64,000 nucleotides of DNA from assembly GCA_009838735.1 (NCBI GenBank), contig VXQZ01000037.1, positions 84,127 to 148,126 of the forward strand, written 5' to 3'. This DNA comes from Chloroflexota bacterium (GTDB lineage: Bacteria; Chloroflexota; Dehalococcoidia; Bin125). The stretch's first letter is position 1. Every line of letters begins with the position of its first letter. The notes beneath the pieces are model-generated. The model worked only from the letters and a program-made list of their open reading frames with translations, searched no databases and was not told where the DNA came from. Positions 1 through 7,848 of the stretch are shown here, piece by piece. The position numbers and the translations under genes are program-made.

Positions 1-1
1 G

Positions 2-85
2 GGGATCGTGTTTCTCGCCATCATCATTGATCGACTGACCCAGGCGCTGACCAGCCGTCGGCAAACGGCGCTGGGCGACGAATAA
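2..85 (+). CDS. Glycine betaine/proline ABC permease, C-terminal end (partial)
   Basis: Only the last 27 residues are inside the window, reading GIVFLAIIIDRLTQALTSRR and a short polar tail before TAA. A hydrophobic helix followed by DRLTQAL is the usual end of ProW/OpuAB-type permeases of the quaternary-amine ABC importer family, which sit in the membrane and pass betaine or proline-type osmolytes. The assignment is supported by the betaine-binding lipoprotein encoded 340 nt downstream on the same strand. The 5' part and any ATPase gene lie outside the window. Identity from so short a piece rests mainly on context. Confidence 0.7.
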   Translation, partial: GIVFLAIIIDRLTQALTSRRQTALGDE

Positions 86-108
86 CAGCGCGAGAGGACA
101 CGAAGCAG

Positions 109-324
109 ATGCGCCATCTACTGTCTCGGTTGGCCCGAATCCCCGGCCTGACGGCGGTGGTGGTCGCGCTCGCGCTGTGGACGGTGACCGGGTTTGCCCT
201 GGCCGATCCTGAACTCTCTCCCAAGGCGTTCCTGGGCGGAGCCAAGGCCATGTTCGTGGTCGTCTCGGTGCTGATGACGCTGATTGCGCTCCATCGCGCG
301 GGTCTGTTCGGCCGCCGCGATTGA
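109..324 (+). CDS. Small two-helix membrane protein, function unknown
   Basis: This 71-residue protein has two predicted membrane helices, roughly residues 12-32 and 44-64, and a basic end (GLFGRRD). The first helix could also act as an uncleaved signal anchor. It starts at ATG with GAGAGGA about 12 nt upstream and lies between the betaine permease end and the betaine-binding lipoprotein on the same strand, so it is probably co-transcribed with the osmolyte importer. I recognise no family. A role as a small accessory subunit of the importer is a guess from position only. Confidence 0.6.
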   Translation: MRHLLSRLARIPGLTAVVVALALWTVTGFALADPELSPKAFLGGAKAMFVVVSVLMTLIALHRAGLFGRRD

Positions 325-427
325 GCTCGTCTGAGAAGTAACAGATTTTCCAGTTGGTGGTGGTTGGTAGCATCTGTTGATATCAGGAGCGCATTGGGCG
401 CATCAGATAAGGGAGGCTCCAATCTCA

Positions 428-2524
428 TTGCTTAACTCACTGAGCGTTCTCACAGGTCTGCGCGGGCTGGCGCTAGCAGCCCTGCTGGCCGGGGCACTGG
501 TCGTGCTGGCCGCCTGTTCCGGAGATGACGAACAGCAACAGCAACAGCAGCAAGCAGCCGAACCATCGCAGCAGCAAGCGGAACAACAGAGTTCAACGGC
601 CGCGTCGGGGCGTAGCGCCGACGACCAGCAGGCACAAGCGCAAGCGCAAGACGAACCGTCCGCCACGAGCCAACAGCAGGCTCAGCAGGAACAACAGCAG
701 CAAGTCGCAGCCGCACCCTCCGGGGACAAAGAAGAGATCATCTTCAGCGACCTGAACTGGACCTCCTCGGAGATCCAAGTGCGGGCGGCAGCCTTCATTG
801 TCGAGCACGGCTACGGCTACCCGGTCGAGCTACAGGCTGGTGACACCACCTCCCTGTTCCAGGGACTGATTCAGGGCGACACCCACATCACGATGGAGAT
901 CTGGCCTGCGCAGCAGCCCTGGATCGACGATCTGGATGACCCGGGCGTGATCGACATTTTGGGCGATTCGCTGGACGAGAACTGGGAAGGCTGGGTCATT
1001 CCCCAGTACGTCAAGGACGCCAATCCCGGCCTGGTCTCTGTGAGCGACCTGCCCGACTACATCGATCTGTTTGTAACGGCCGACTCACGCGGGCGTGCGC
1101 GCTTCGTTGGCTGCGTTCCCGGTTGGGCCTGCGAGCAGGTCAACTCCAACAAGATCGTCGCCTATGGACTCGAGGACCTGTTCGAGGTGATCGCGCCGGG
1201 TTCCGGCGCGGCGCTATTCGAGGACCTGGAATCGACCTACGCCCGCGGCGAAGCCTGGCTGGGCTACATGTGGGGTCCGACCAAGCCGACCGCGACGCTC
1301 GATCTGTACAGGCTGGAAGAGCCGGAGTGGACCGAGGATTGCTGGAACAGCCACCAGGGCTGCGCCTACCCGAGTTCCGAAGTCCGGATCGCCGTGCACC
1401 GCAGCCTGAGCGCTCGCGCGCCCGAGATCATCGAGTTCCTGCGCGCCTGGGACTTCTCCGCCGACGTGCAGGTGCAGTCCGAAATCTGGATGTCCGACAA
1501 CAACGCCTCGCCTGACGAAGCGGCCATCTGGTATCTGGAGAACAACCCTCGCGTCTGGGCCGCATTCGTCCCCGACGAGGTCGCCGCCCGCGTGCTCGAT
1601 GCGCTGGGCCTCTCCGCCACGGCGCTCGACAGGCCAACGATCGTCTTCAGTGATTTGAACTGGACGTCCTCGGAGATCCAGGTGCGGGCCGCCGCATTCA
1701 TCACCGAGCACGGGTACGGCTACCCGGTCGAGCTCCAGGCCGGCGATACCGTTTCCCTGTTCCAGGGCCTGATCAATGGCGACACGCACGTGACGATGGA
1801 GATCTGGCCGGCGCAGCAGCCCTGGATCGACGAACTGGAAGATCCCGACATCATCGCGCTGTTGGGTGATTCGCTGGACGAAAACTGGGAGGGCTGGGTC
1901 ATTCCGCAGTACGTGAAGGACGCGAACCCGGGCCTGGTTTCCGTCTCCGACCTGCCTGACTACATGGAACTCTTCGTGACCGCCGACTCTCGCGGCAGGG
2001 CGCGCTTCATCGACTGCGTGCCCGGCTGGGCCTGCGAGCAGGTCAACGGCAACAAGGTCGTCGCTTACGGACTCGAGGATGTGCTCGAACTGGTCAAGCC
2101 AGGTTCCGGCGCCGCCCTGTTCGAAGACCTTGAGTCGACTTACGCCCGCGGCGAGGCGTGGCTCGGTTACATGTGGGGTCCCACCAAGCCGACGGCCACG
2201 CTTGACCTGTATCGCCTCGAGGAGCCCGAGTGGACCGAGGAATGCTGGAACAGCGACCAGGGCTGCGCCTACCCCGCATCGGAGGTGCGAATCGCCGTCT
2301 ACCACACGATGCTCAACGACGCCCCCGACATCGTCGAGTTCCTGCTCGCCTGGGACTTCGCCGCCGACGTGCAGGTGCTCTCCGAAATCTGGATGTCGGA
2401 CAACAACGCATCGCCCGACGAGGCCGCGATCTGGTACCTGAAGAGCTATCCCGAGGTTTGGTCCGCCTACGTGACGGCGGATGCCGCAGCGGCCGTGCTC
2501 GCCGCGTTGGCCGAGGAGGACTAG
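428..2524 (+). CDS. Glycine-betaine-binding lipoprotein with two tandem OpuAC domains
   Basis: This extracytoplasmic substrate-binding protein of a quaternary-amine ABC importer has a lipobox (LAAC, Cys30) after a hydrophobic signal, so it should be a lipid-anchored receptor. A Gln/Ser-rich linker (about residues 33-100) is followed by two nearly identical OpuAC/ProX-type domains, about residues 103-395 and 404-695. Both begin with FSDLNWTSSEIQVRAAAFI and both carry TMEIWPAQQPWIDxL and YMWGPTKPTATLDLYRLEEP. Typical single-domain family members are about 300 residues, so this is an intragenic duplication. I chose TTG at 428 because GGGAGG (411-416) precedes it at good spacing; an in-frame TTG at 377 would add 17 residues before the signal peptide. 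It belongs with the upstream permease. Confidence 0.9.
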   Translation: MLNSLSVLTGLRGLALAALLAGALVVLAACSGDDEQQQQQQQAAEPSQQQAEQQSSTAASGRSADDQQAQAQAQDEPSATSQQQAQQEQQQQVAAAPSGDKEEIIFSDLNWTSSEIQVRAAAFIVEHGYGYPVELQAGDTTSLFQGLIQGDTHITMEIWPAQQPWIDDLDDPGVIDILGDSLDENWEGWVIPQYVKDANPGLVSVSDLPDYIDLFVTADSRGRARFVGCVPGWACEQVNSNKIVAYGLEDLFEVIAPGSGAALFEDLESTYARGEAWLGYMWGPTKPTATLDLYRLEEPEWTEDCWNSHQGCAYPSSEVRIAVHRSLSARAPEIIEFLRAWDFSADVQVQSEIWMSDNNASPDEAAIWYLENNPRVWAAFVPDEVAARVLDALGLSATALDRPTIVFSDLNWTSSEIQVRAAAFITEHGYGYPVELQAGDTVSLFQGLINGDTHVTMEIWPAQQPWIDELEDPDIIALLGDSLDENWEGWVIPQYVKDANPGLVSVSDLPDYMELFVTADSRGRARFIDCVPGWACEQVNGNKVVAYGLEDVLELVKPGSGAALFEDLESTYARGEAWLGYMWGPTKPTATLDLYRLEEPEWTEECWNSDQGCAYPASEVRIAVYHTMLNDAPDIVEFLLAWDFAADVQVLSEIWMSDNNASPDEAAIWYLKSYPEVWSAYVTADAAAAVLAALAEED

Positions 2525-2742
2525 CGGCCTCGGCCCCAGAGCAGCCAATAGCCGGCCGCGGTCGAGAGCAATCCGACCGCGGCCAGCGGCGGCCACCAGG
2601 GTCGCAGATCCGAGAACAGCGGCGGGTGGACCATGACCGCGGCGCCAACGGCCAGCGCCGCGGTCAGGCCGCAGAACGCCAGCGCTCCCAGCAGCCAGGG
2701 CCAGCACGCCGTCCAGAGTTCACGCCGGCCCGACAGTTGCAT
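2521..2742 (-). CDS. Small two-helix membrane protein, function unknown
   Basis: This 73-residue protein on the minus strand has two hydrophobic stretches (about residues 15-37 and 48-68) and an Arg-rich end (LLWGRGR). Its stop codon overlaps the stop of the convergent betaine-binding lipoprotein gene through the self-complementary CTAG. It is transcribed away from smpB. I recognise no family. The transmembrane-hairpin composition and tidy packing between neighbours favour a real gene, but the region is short and a chance open frame in GC-rich DNA is possible. Confidence 0.45.
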   Translation of the reverse strand: MQLSGRRELWTACWPWLLGALAFCGLTAALAVGAAVMVHPPLFSDLRPWWPPLAAVGLLSTAAGYWLLWGRGR

Positions 2743-2801
2743 GGCCTCATGCTAGGCCCGGGTCCGACCCCGCCGGCTGAAGCCGTCTGAGCTCAACTCC
2801 C

Positions 2802-2807
2802 TAAGCT
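2802..2807 (+). promoter_or_regulatory. Candidate -10 box of smpB (leaderless arrangement)
   Basis: TAAGCT lies exactly 6 nt before the smpB ATG at 2814. No purine-rich ribosome binding site lies between them and no good -35 is visible. The same TANNNT-N6-8-start arrangement precedes mutS, rph, rarA and others here. Confidence 0.35.
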
Positions 2808-2813
2808 CAATGC

Positions 2814-3329
2814 ATGGCCAAGAAGTCGAAGTCGCGCAGGCGCCGTCCGGAGCAGAACGGTGCGCAGCCCAATGATCGGGTCGTCGCCCGCAACCGGCGC
2901 GCGCTATATCAATACGAGGTGCTGCGCCGCTACGAGGCGGGCCTGAGCCTGACCGGCTCTGAAATCAAGAGCGTGCGCGCTGGCCGGGTCTCGATCCAGG
3001 AGGCGTACTGCCGGCCGCGCGATGGCGAGTTGGTGCTGGTTGGCGCTCACATCGCCCGCTATGAACCATCGGGGCAGGCGAACCATGAGCCCACTCGCGA
3101 TCGGCGGCTGTTGCTGCACCGTCGCGAGATCAGGCAACTCGAGCAGGCCTTTGCGCAACAGGGACTGACCCTGGTGCCGCTCCGGCTCTATCTCACCCGC
3201 GGCCTGGCCAAGCTGGAAATCGGCGTGGGGCGCGGCCGGCGGCAGCACGAGAAGCGTGAACAGCTGGCCAAGCGCGACGCCCAGCGGCAAATCGAACGGG
3301 CGATCCGACGCTCAACGAGCGGCGATTGA
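2814..3329 (+). CDS. smpB: SsrA-binding protein SmpB
   Basis: SmpB binds the tRNA-like end of tmRNA and escorts it to stalled ribosomes in trans-translation. The family core is clear: VVARNRRALYQYEVLRRYEAG, then LTGSEIKSVRAGRVSIQEAYC, then an HIARYEPSGQANHEPTRDRR segment and LVPLRLYLTRGLAKLEIGVGRG, ending in a Lys/Arg-rich tail (KREQLAKRDAQRQIERAIRR). At 171 residues it is slightly longer than the usual 150-160 because of a basic N-terminal extension (MAKKSKSRRRRPEQ). The tmRNA gene follows 130 nt downstream, the classic smpB-ssrA neighbourhood. The ATG at 2814 is preceded by a -10-like box rather than a ribosome binding site. Confidence 0.97.
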   Translation: MAKKSKSRRRRPEQNGAQPNDRVVARNRRALYQYEVLRRYEAGLSLTGSEIKSVRAGRVSIQEAYCRPRDGELVLVGAHIARYEPSGQANHEPTRDRRLLLHRREIRQLEQAFAQQGLTLVPLRLYLTRGLAKLEIGVGRGRRQHEKREQLAKRDAQRQIERAIRRSTSGD

Positions 3330-3411
3330 GTGGATCCAGCACGCGTTCCGTAGCGAAACATGCAGAGCGACTGCAATAACGAACCAATAACCATGCAAAG
3401 GTTGTCCACTC

Positions 3412-3440
3412 TTGTTAGGTTGGCTTTACACCGGTACATT
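3412..3440 (+). promoter_or_regulatory. Candidate sigma70-type promoter of the tmRNA gene
   Basis: TTGTTA (3412-3417) and TACATT (3435-3440) are separated by 17 nt and lie about 18 nt before the predicted mature 5' end of the tmRNA. Spacing and hexamers are reasonable for a housekeeping promoter that serves ssrA separately from smpB. Confidence 0.45.
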
Positions 3441-3458
3441 CCGGTGAAGAGACTCGAT

Positions 3459-3815
3459 GGGGACGAAAGGGTTCGACAGCGGTTGACTTCGAGCTGCTGC
3501 GTGTCGAGCTGGCGTTGCTCGCTAAACCACGCCACCACTCCCTAATTGGCGAAACCAGGGAACTCGCCCTCGCCGCCTAACCGCGGTGACGTCGCCTCTC
3601 AACCGCTGCCGAGTCGGAGAGAGCGCGGCGACGACTAACTCGGATGCCCGTCACGGGAAGTTGGGACCGCGGCGGAAAGACATTCCCACTTACCTGTTCG
3701 TAACGGTCGGCCGACGCGCCGGCGGACAGGGACAACACAAGCAACGGCTACGCACGTAGAAGCAGCTCGCGGAGACCGTCTGGACGGGGAGTTCGATTCT
3801 CCCCCGTCTCCACCA
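3459..3815 (+). ncRNA. ssrA: Transfer-messenger RNA (tmRNA), one-piece
   Basis: The 5' end GGGGACG pairs with CGTCTCC immediately before the encoded ACCA at the 3' end, forming the tRNA-like acceptor stem. A T-arm (GGGGAGTTCGATTCTCCCC) lies at 3786-3804. The internal reading frame GGC GAA ACC ... GCC TAA (3548-3580) encodes a tag ending GETRELALAA, whose hydrophobic Ala-rich end is the usual protease signal. Whether the resume codon is this GGC or a little upstream cannot be fixed by eye. About 357 nt is a normal length for a one-piece tmRNA. It acts with SmpB, encoded just upstream, to rescue stalled ribosomes and tag truncated proteins. Confidence 0.95.
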
Positions 3816-3895
3816 GCGCGCCCGATCCGCCCGCTCGGACGCCGTCCATTCACGGCCGTGCGTCTTTGCGACGTGAAGCCGGAATCGAGGCTGTC

Positions 3896-4378
3896 ATGTT
3901 GAGCCAGGTGAGCGATCAGCCTGAGGACCAGCCGGACACGCCCGCGTCGGAGCTGGAAGAGACGCTCGGTCAGCGGGTGCGCGCGCTGCGCAAGAAGCAG
4001 AAGCTGTCGCTCAACGATCTGGCGCGCCTGTCCGGCGTCTCCAAGGGATACCTGTCACAGGTCGAACGCTCGCTCACGGTCAGGCCGTCGGCCCTGACGA
4101 TCTTCTCGATCGCCGAAGCCCTGGGAACCACGGTTGGCGAGCTGTTCGATGGCCGCCCGGAAGGTGGAGTCGATCTGTCGGCCGGCCGAGATCTGCCTGA
4201 CGCCCTGCGCGAGTTCGCTCAGGAAGCGGAACTGCCCCCAACCGACGTCAACATGCTGGCCGCGATTCGCTATCGCGGCGCCCAGCCGCGGGACAAGGAA
4301 GACTGGCGCTTCCTCTACGAATCGATCCGCCGCAGCATCCGCGTGCCCGGCGGGTCCGGACGTCCGGCGGCCGGATAG
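3896..4378 (+). CDS. XRE-family helix-turn-helix transcriptional regulator
   Basis: This 160-residue protein carries a cro/C1-type DNA-binding domain at about residues 25-85: LGQRVRALRKKQKLSLNDLA, then SGVSKGYLSQVERSL as the recognition region, then SALTIFSIAEALGTTVGELF. The C-terminal part (about 95-150) has no recognised sensor domain. I chose ATG 3896 because CGAGG precedes it; an in-frame TTG 30 nt upstream is less likely. It lies between the tmRNA gene and the peptide-type ABC importer, and a 12-bp palindrome sits between it and that importer, so local regulation is possible but not shown. Confidence 0.85.
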   Translation: MLSQVSDQPEDQPDTPASELEETLGQRVRALRKKQKLSLNDLARLSGVSKGYLSQVERSLTVRPSALTIFSIAEALGTTVGELFDGRPEGGVDLSAGRDLPDALREFAQEAELPPTDVNMLAAIRYRGAQPRDKEDWRFLYESIRRSIRVPGGSGRPAAG

Positions 4379-4470
4379 CCCCGGCGATTCGCAGTTCGAT
4401 CCGTTCGGCGCCCGGGCGCCCGCCCACAGCCTCACTGCGGGCGATTGATCATATACCGACGGAATGTACG

Positions 4471-4482
4471 AGTTCATGAACT
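4471..4482. promoter_or_regulatory. Perfect 12-bp palindrome, candidate operator
   Basis: AGTTCATGAACT is fully self-complementary and lies 121 nt before the start of the peptide-binding lipoprotein gene, just after the XRE regulator gene. XRE proteins often bind such symmetric sites, so it is a candidate operator. No binding evidence is available. Confidence 0.3.
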
Positions 4483-4572
4483 AACGGCCGACAGTTGTCG
4501 AGCGTTTCATCAAATGTGTTGTACCCTGCGCAGAACTGACCCGGCAGGCCCAGTGTCGGGCGAAGAGTATCC

Positions 4573-4598
4573 AGCGGGAGCGTCCCGCTACAGGAGGT
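4573..4598 (+). promoter_or_regulatory. Leader hairpin and strong Shine-Dalgarno before the binding-protein gene
   Basis: AGCGGGA and TCCCGCT form a 7-bp stem with a GCG loop (4573-4589), followed immediately by AGGAGGT (4592-4598) and ATG at 4603. The near-perfect ribosome binding site fixes the start and suggests strong expression of this lipoprotein. The hairpin may stabilise the mRNA 5' end. Confidence 0.5.
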
Positions 4599-4602
4599 AC
4601 CA

Positions 4603-6720
4603 ATGAGTGAGCGAAACTACTGGCAACGGATGCGCCGGCGACGCATGTCGCGCCGCGCGCTGCTCGGGGCGTCCGCCCGCGCTGGTGTTGGCGCCGCCGG
4701 CCTGGCACTGGTCGGCTGCGGCGACGATGACGACGACGGTCAGCAGGCGGCCGCGCAGGTGCAGCAGCAGCAGGCTGACCAGCAGCAGGCGATGCAGCAG
4801 CAGCAACAGCAGGCCGCGCAGCAGCAGGCTGCCGAACAGCAGGCTGACCAGGCTGACCAGCAGCAGGCCGCCGATCAGGGCCAGCAGCAGCAAGCCGCCG
4901 TTGCCGCCGCCAGCGACATCATTCGCGGCGGCACCCGCACCGCCCCCTTCGTGGGCCCTTACTCGGGTAACCCGCCGACCCTGGACCCGTACGAGAACCT
5001 GACCTACCGCGCCCAGATCCCGTCCGGCTTCCACTACTCGAAGCTGATCCAGGCGATCACCGGCAGCGAAGGCGTCAACCCGATCAACCTGGCCGAGTAC
5101 GAGCCCGACCTGGCCGCGGCGATGCCGGAAATCCCGGACGACACCACCTTCGTCTTCCGAATCCGCGAAGACGCCACCTGGCACGACGTCGATCCGCTCA
5201 ACGGCCGCGCCGTGACGCTCGACGACATCGTCATGACGCACGATCGCTTCCAGGAGATCTCGCCCAACGCCGCCGGTTGGAACAAGGTCATCTCCGCCTT
5301 CGAGCCAGGCGAGGACAACAGCCTGACCTTCAAGCTGCACCGTCCGCACGCGCCCTTCCTGACCCTGGCCGGCTCCGGTCAGCACCTGTACGTCATTCCC
5401 CAGGAAATCGTTGACGACGGCACCGTGGCCGAGCGCCCGGTCGGTTCCGGCGCCTGGATCTTCGACAGCTACGAGCCTGACGTCTCCATCAACTGGCGGC
5501 GCAACCCCAACTGGCACCGGTCGAACGACCTCGGTCACGACCTGCCCCTGATGGACGGCATCGTCGCCACGATGAACGGCGACACGAACGTCCTGATCCC
5601 GGCGCTGGGCGAGGGTTCGCTGGACTTCTCGCAGCTCTCTCCCGCGATCTTCAAGCAGGCACAGGAAGCCGCTCCGCAGATCGAGGAAGACGGCTACGTC
5701 TTCACGCCGAACACCGTGCCCGGCGGCTTCTACTTCAACTTCTCGATCCCGCCCTGGAACGATGTCCGCGTGCGCCAGGCGCTGTCGCTGGCCATGAACC
5801 GGAACGACATCCTCTCCGCGACCGATGACACCGGCCGTGGCGGCTGGATGACCGGTATCTCACAGCTGCCGCCCTACTGGATGGACCCGCAGGATCTGGA
5901 CAAGTTCGGCGAGACCTTCGAAGGCGAAGACTCAGGCATCCTGTTCCATCGCGGCGTGGCGCTGAGCAACGACGAAGCGCTGCAGAAGGCGCGCGAGTTG
6001 CTCTCCGCCGCCGGCTACCCCGACGGCATTTCGGCGACGGTGCATCACACCCCCGACTACGGCGCCACGGTGGTCAACTTCTACGAGGCCTGCACCCTGT
6101 CAGCCTCGGAAGGCGGCTTCCAGTTCGAGTACTTCGGCAAGGAGTACGCCGCCTATATCGCCTCGATCTTCCGCGGCAACTTCCCCGACGACTGGGACGG
6201 CGAGTCGACTCACCTCGCGATCGGCCCGCTGTACGGCGGCGCGACCGACCCCGAGGACCTCTTCGCCGCCTGCTACGCCCGCACCTCCGGACGCCACAAC
6301 TGGGGTTCCGCCGCGCGCACGCCCGACAACATCGAGAACGTGCTCGCGCTCGACACCGGCGGCAACGCCGGCGCCGAGAACTGGACGCCGCACCCCAACG
6401 CGGCCGTTGGCGGCGGCCCGGAGACCGACGAACGCCTGCACGAGATGTTCGACACCCAGAAGGGCCTACTCGACCTCGAAGAGCGGATCGAGTACATCAA
6501 CGACATCCAGCGCTACATGGCGACCAAGATGTACATCGTGCCGTACACCGCCGCTCCTGGCGTCTACGCCTTCAACCCCTGGATGAAGCAGCTTGACGTC
6601 AAGACCGGCCAGGTCATCGGCGGCACCCCGCGCATGTGGCCGAAGGCCACCTACGGCTGGGGCCAAGAGGGCGAAATCGCCTTCATGCTCGACCAGAGCA
6701 TCAAGGACGAGTACGTCTAG
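4603..6720 (+). CDS. Tat-exported peptide-type (family 5) ABC substrate-binding lipoprotein
   Basis: This 705-residue solute receptor belongs to the SBP_bac_5 (DppA/OppA) family. The N-terminus has a twin-arginine signal (RRRRMSRRALLG, about residues 11-22) and a lipobox ending LVGC (Cys39), so it should be exported folded and lipid-anchored. An Asp run and a Gln/Ala-rich linker (about 41-105) precede the binding domain, which shows family features such as TLDPYENLTYRAQI, LNGRAVTLDDIVMTHDRF, HAPFLTLAGSGQHLYVIPQE and WNDVRVRQALSLAMNRNDI. Two permease genes follow on the same strand. The natural ligand (peptide, opine or other) cannot be read from sequence. The start is certain because of AGGAGGT. 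Confidence 0.92.
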   Translation: MSERNYWQRMRRRRMSRRALLGASARAGVGAAGLALVGCGDDDDDGQQAAAQVQQQQADQQQAMQQQQQQAAQQQAAEQQADQADQQQAADQGQQQQAAVAAASDIIRGGTRTAPFVGPYSGNPPTLDPYENLTYRAQIPSGFHYSKLIQAITGSEGVNPINLAEYEPDLAAAMPEIPDDTTFVFRIREDATWHDVDPLNGRAVTLDDIVMTHDRFQEISPNAAGWNKVISAFEPGEDNSLTFKLHRPHAPFLTLAGSGQHLYVIPQEIVDDGTVAERPVGSGAWIFDSYEPDVSINWRRNPNWHRSNDLGHDLPLMDGIVATMNGDTNVLIPALGEGSLDFSQLSPAIFKQAQEAAPQIEEDGYVFTPNTVPGGFYFNFSIPPWNDVRVRQALSLAMNRNDILSATDDTGRGGWMTGISQLPPYWMDPQDLDKFGETFEGEDSGILFHRGVALSNDEALQKARELLSAAGYPDGISATVHHTPDYGATVVNFYEACTLSASEGGFQFEYFGKEYAAYIASIFRGNFPDDWDGESTHLAIGPLYGGATDPEDLFAACYARTSGRHNWGSAARTPDNIENVLALDTGGNAGAENWTPHPNAAVGGGPETDERLHEMFDTQKGLLDLEERIEYINDIQRYMATKMYIVPYTAAPGVYAFNPWMKQLDVKTGQVIGGTPRMWPKATYGWGQEGEIAFMLDQSIKDEYV

Positions 6721-6743
6721 GAACCTGGCTTCGATTCGACTCC

Positions 6744-6783
6744 CCAGCGGGAGAGCCCGGCCCGTCGCCGGCTCTCCCGCTGG
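6744..6783 (+). promoter_or_regulatory. Long stem-loop between binding-protein and permease genes
   Basis: CCAGCGGGAGAGCCCGGC pairs with GCCGGCTCTCCCGCTGG apart from one bulged C, giving about 17 bp. There is no T-run, so it is more likely an mRNA-stabilising or attenuating element than a full terminator. It would keep the receptor message more abundant than the permease message, as known for other binding-protein operons. Confidence 0.6.
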
Positions 6784-6822
6784 CGATCATCGGCGGTGGG
6801 GACCCAGGGAAAGCGCGTTCTC

Positions 6823-7788
6823 ATGCGGCAGTACATCATACGCCGACTCCTGCTGATCATCCCCACGATGATCGGCGTGACGATGCTGGTCTCGCTGCTG
6901 ACTCAGTTGCTGCCGGGAGACTTCATCGACGTCATGCTCGCCGATCACGTCGGCGCAGGCGAAGACAAGGAACGCATCCGCGCTCAATGGGAAGAGCAGC
7001 TCGGCTGGAACGATCCCTGGATCGTGCAGTACGGCAACTGGCTCTGGCGCGCGCTCCAGGGCGACCTCGGCACTTCGTTCATCGGCTCCTTCCAGACCGT
7101 GGTCGAGGAGATTGAGCACCGGGTGCCGGTCACGCTCGAGTTAGGAGTGCTCGCCCTCATCGTCGGAGTGGCGATCGCCCTCCCCGTCGGGATCATTTCG
7201 GCGATCAGACAAGATTCAGCGCTCGACTATGTGATCCGCGGGGGAGCGATTCTTGCGCTCTCCGTGCCGGGTTTCTGGCTGGCGGTACTCACGATTCGGA
7301 TCATCTTCCCCGAGCTCGGCTTACCGCCGTTGCCGCTGATCTACCAGACGCCAGGTGAAAACTTGGCGGAGAACCTGCGTCAGCTCTACGTGCCGGCGAT
7401 CATCCTCGGCATCGGCCTCGCCGGTCCCGTCATGCGGCTCACGCGGGGCGAAATGCTCGAGGTGCTGCGCCAGGACTACGTGCGGACCGCGCGCGCCAAA
7501 GGCCTGCAGGAGAACGCAGTCATCGTGCGCCACGCAATGCGCAACGCCCTGATCCCGGTCCTCACCCTGATCGGCCTCTCCGCCTCGATCCTGGTCGGCG
7601 GCTCGGTGATCATGGAGAGCATCTTCACGCTGCCCGGCATGGGCCTGCGTATGATTACGGCGCTCAAGGACCGCGACATCCCCGTCGTGATGGGCATCAT
7701 GGTCGTGATCGCGTTGGTCGTGATTCTCGCCAACCTCGTGATCGACATCGCCTATTCGCTCGTCGATCCGCGCATTCGCTACAACTGA
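6823..7788 (+). CDS. Peptide/nickel-type ABC permease, DppB/OppB subfamily
   Basis: This inner-membrane permease has the standard DppB layout: a first membrane helix (MRQYIIRRLLLIIPTMIGVT), an external loop, and five C-terminal helices. The EAA-type coupling segment is visible as RQDYVRTARAKGLQENAVIVRHAMRNALIPVLT, the cytoplasmic loop that contacts the ATPase. Its 321 residues match the family. I chose the ATG at 6823, typical for the family, over a GTG 27 nt upstream. It follows the family 5 binding protein and precedes the DppC-type partner. No ATPase gene is adjacent, so the ATPases must be encoded elsewhere. Confidence 0.93.
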   Translation: MRQYIIRRLLLIIPTMIGVTMLVSLLTQLLPGDFIDVMLADHVGAGEDKERIRAQWEEQLGWNDPWIVQYGNWLWRALQGDLGTSFIGSFQTVVEEIEHRVPVTLELGVLALIVGVAIALPVGIISAIRQDSALDYVIRGGAILALSVPGFWLAVLTIRIIFPELGLPPLPLIYQTPGENLAENLRQLYVPAIILGIGLAGPVMRLTRGEMLEVLRQDYVRTARAKGLQENAVIVRHAMRNALIPVLTLIGLSASILVGGSVIMESIFTLPGMGLRMITALKDRDIPVVMGIMVVIALVVILANLVIDIAYSLVDPRIRYN

Positions 7789-7848
7789 TCCGACCCGGCT
7801 GCTCGCTCCAGGCGCGCTGGTCACACGGATGACAGAGGGAGAACGCTG

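Noticed and set aside
1214-2707. Long minus-strand open frame (497 codons) under the betaine-binding gene
   Set aside because: It is a GC-rich shadow of the duplicated OpuAC coding sequence; its product is repetitive, with no recognisable domain, while the plus strand has clear motifs.
3786-3815. Possible tRNA 3' half with T-arm and CCA
   Set aside because: It is the tRNA-like end of the tmRNA; the matching acceptor half is at 3459.
4588-5538. Minus-strand frame with Leu-rich runs opposite the binding protein
   Set aside because: The Leu runs come from reading the CAG/Gln linker in antisense, not from membrane helices.
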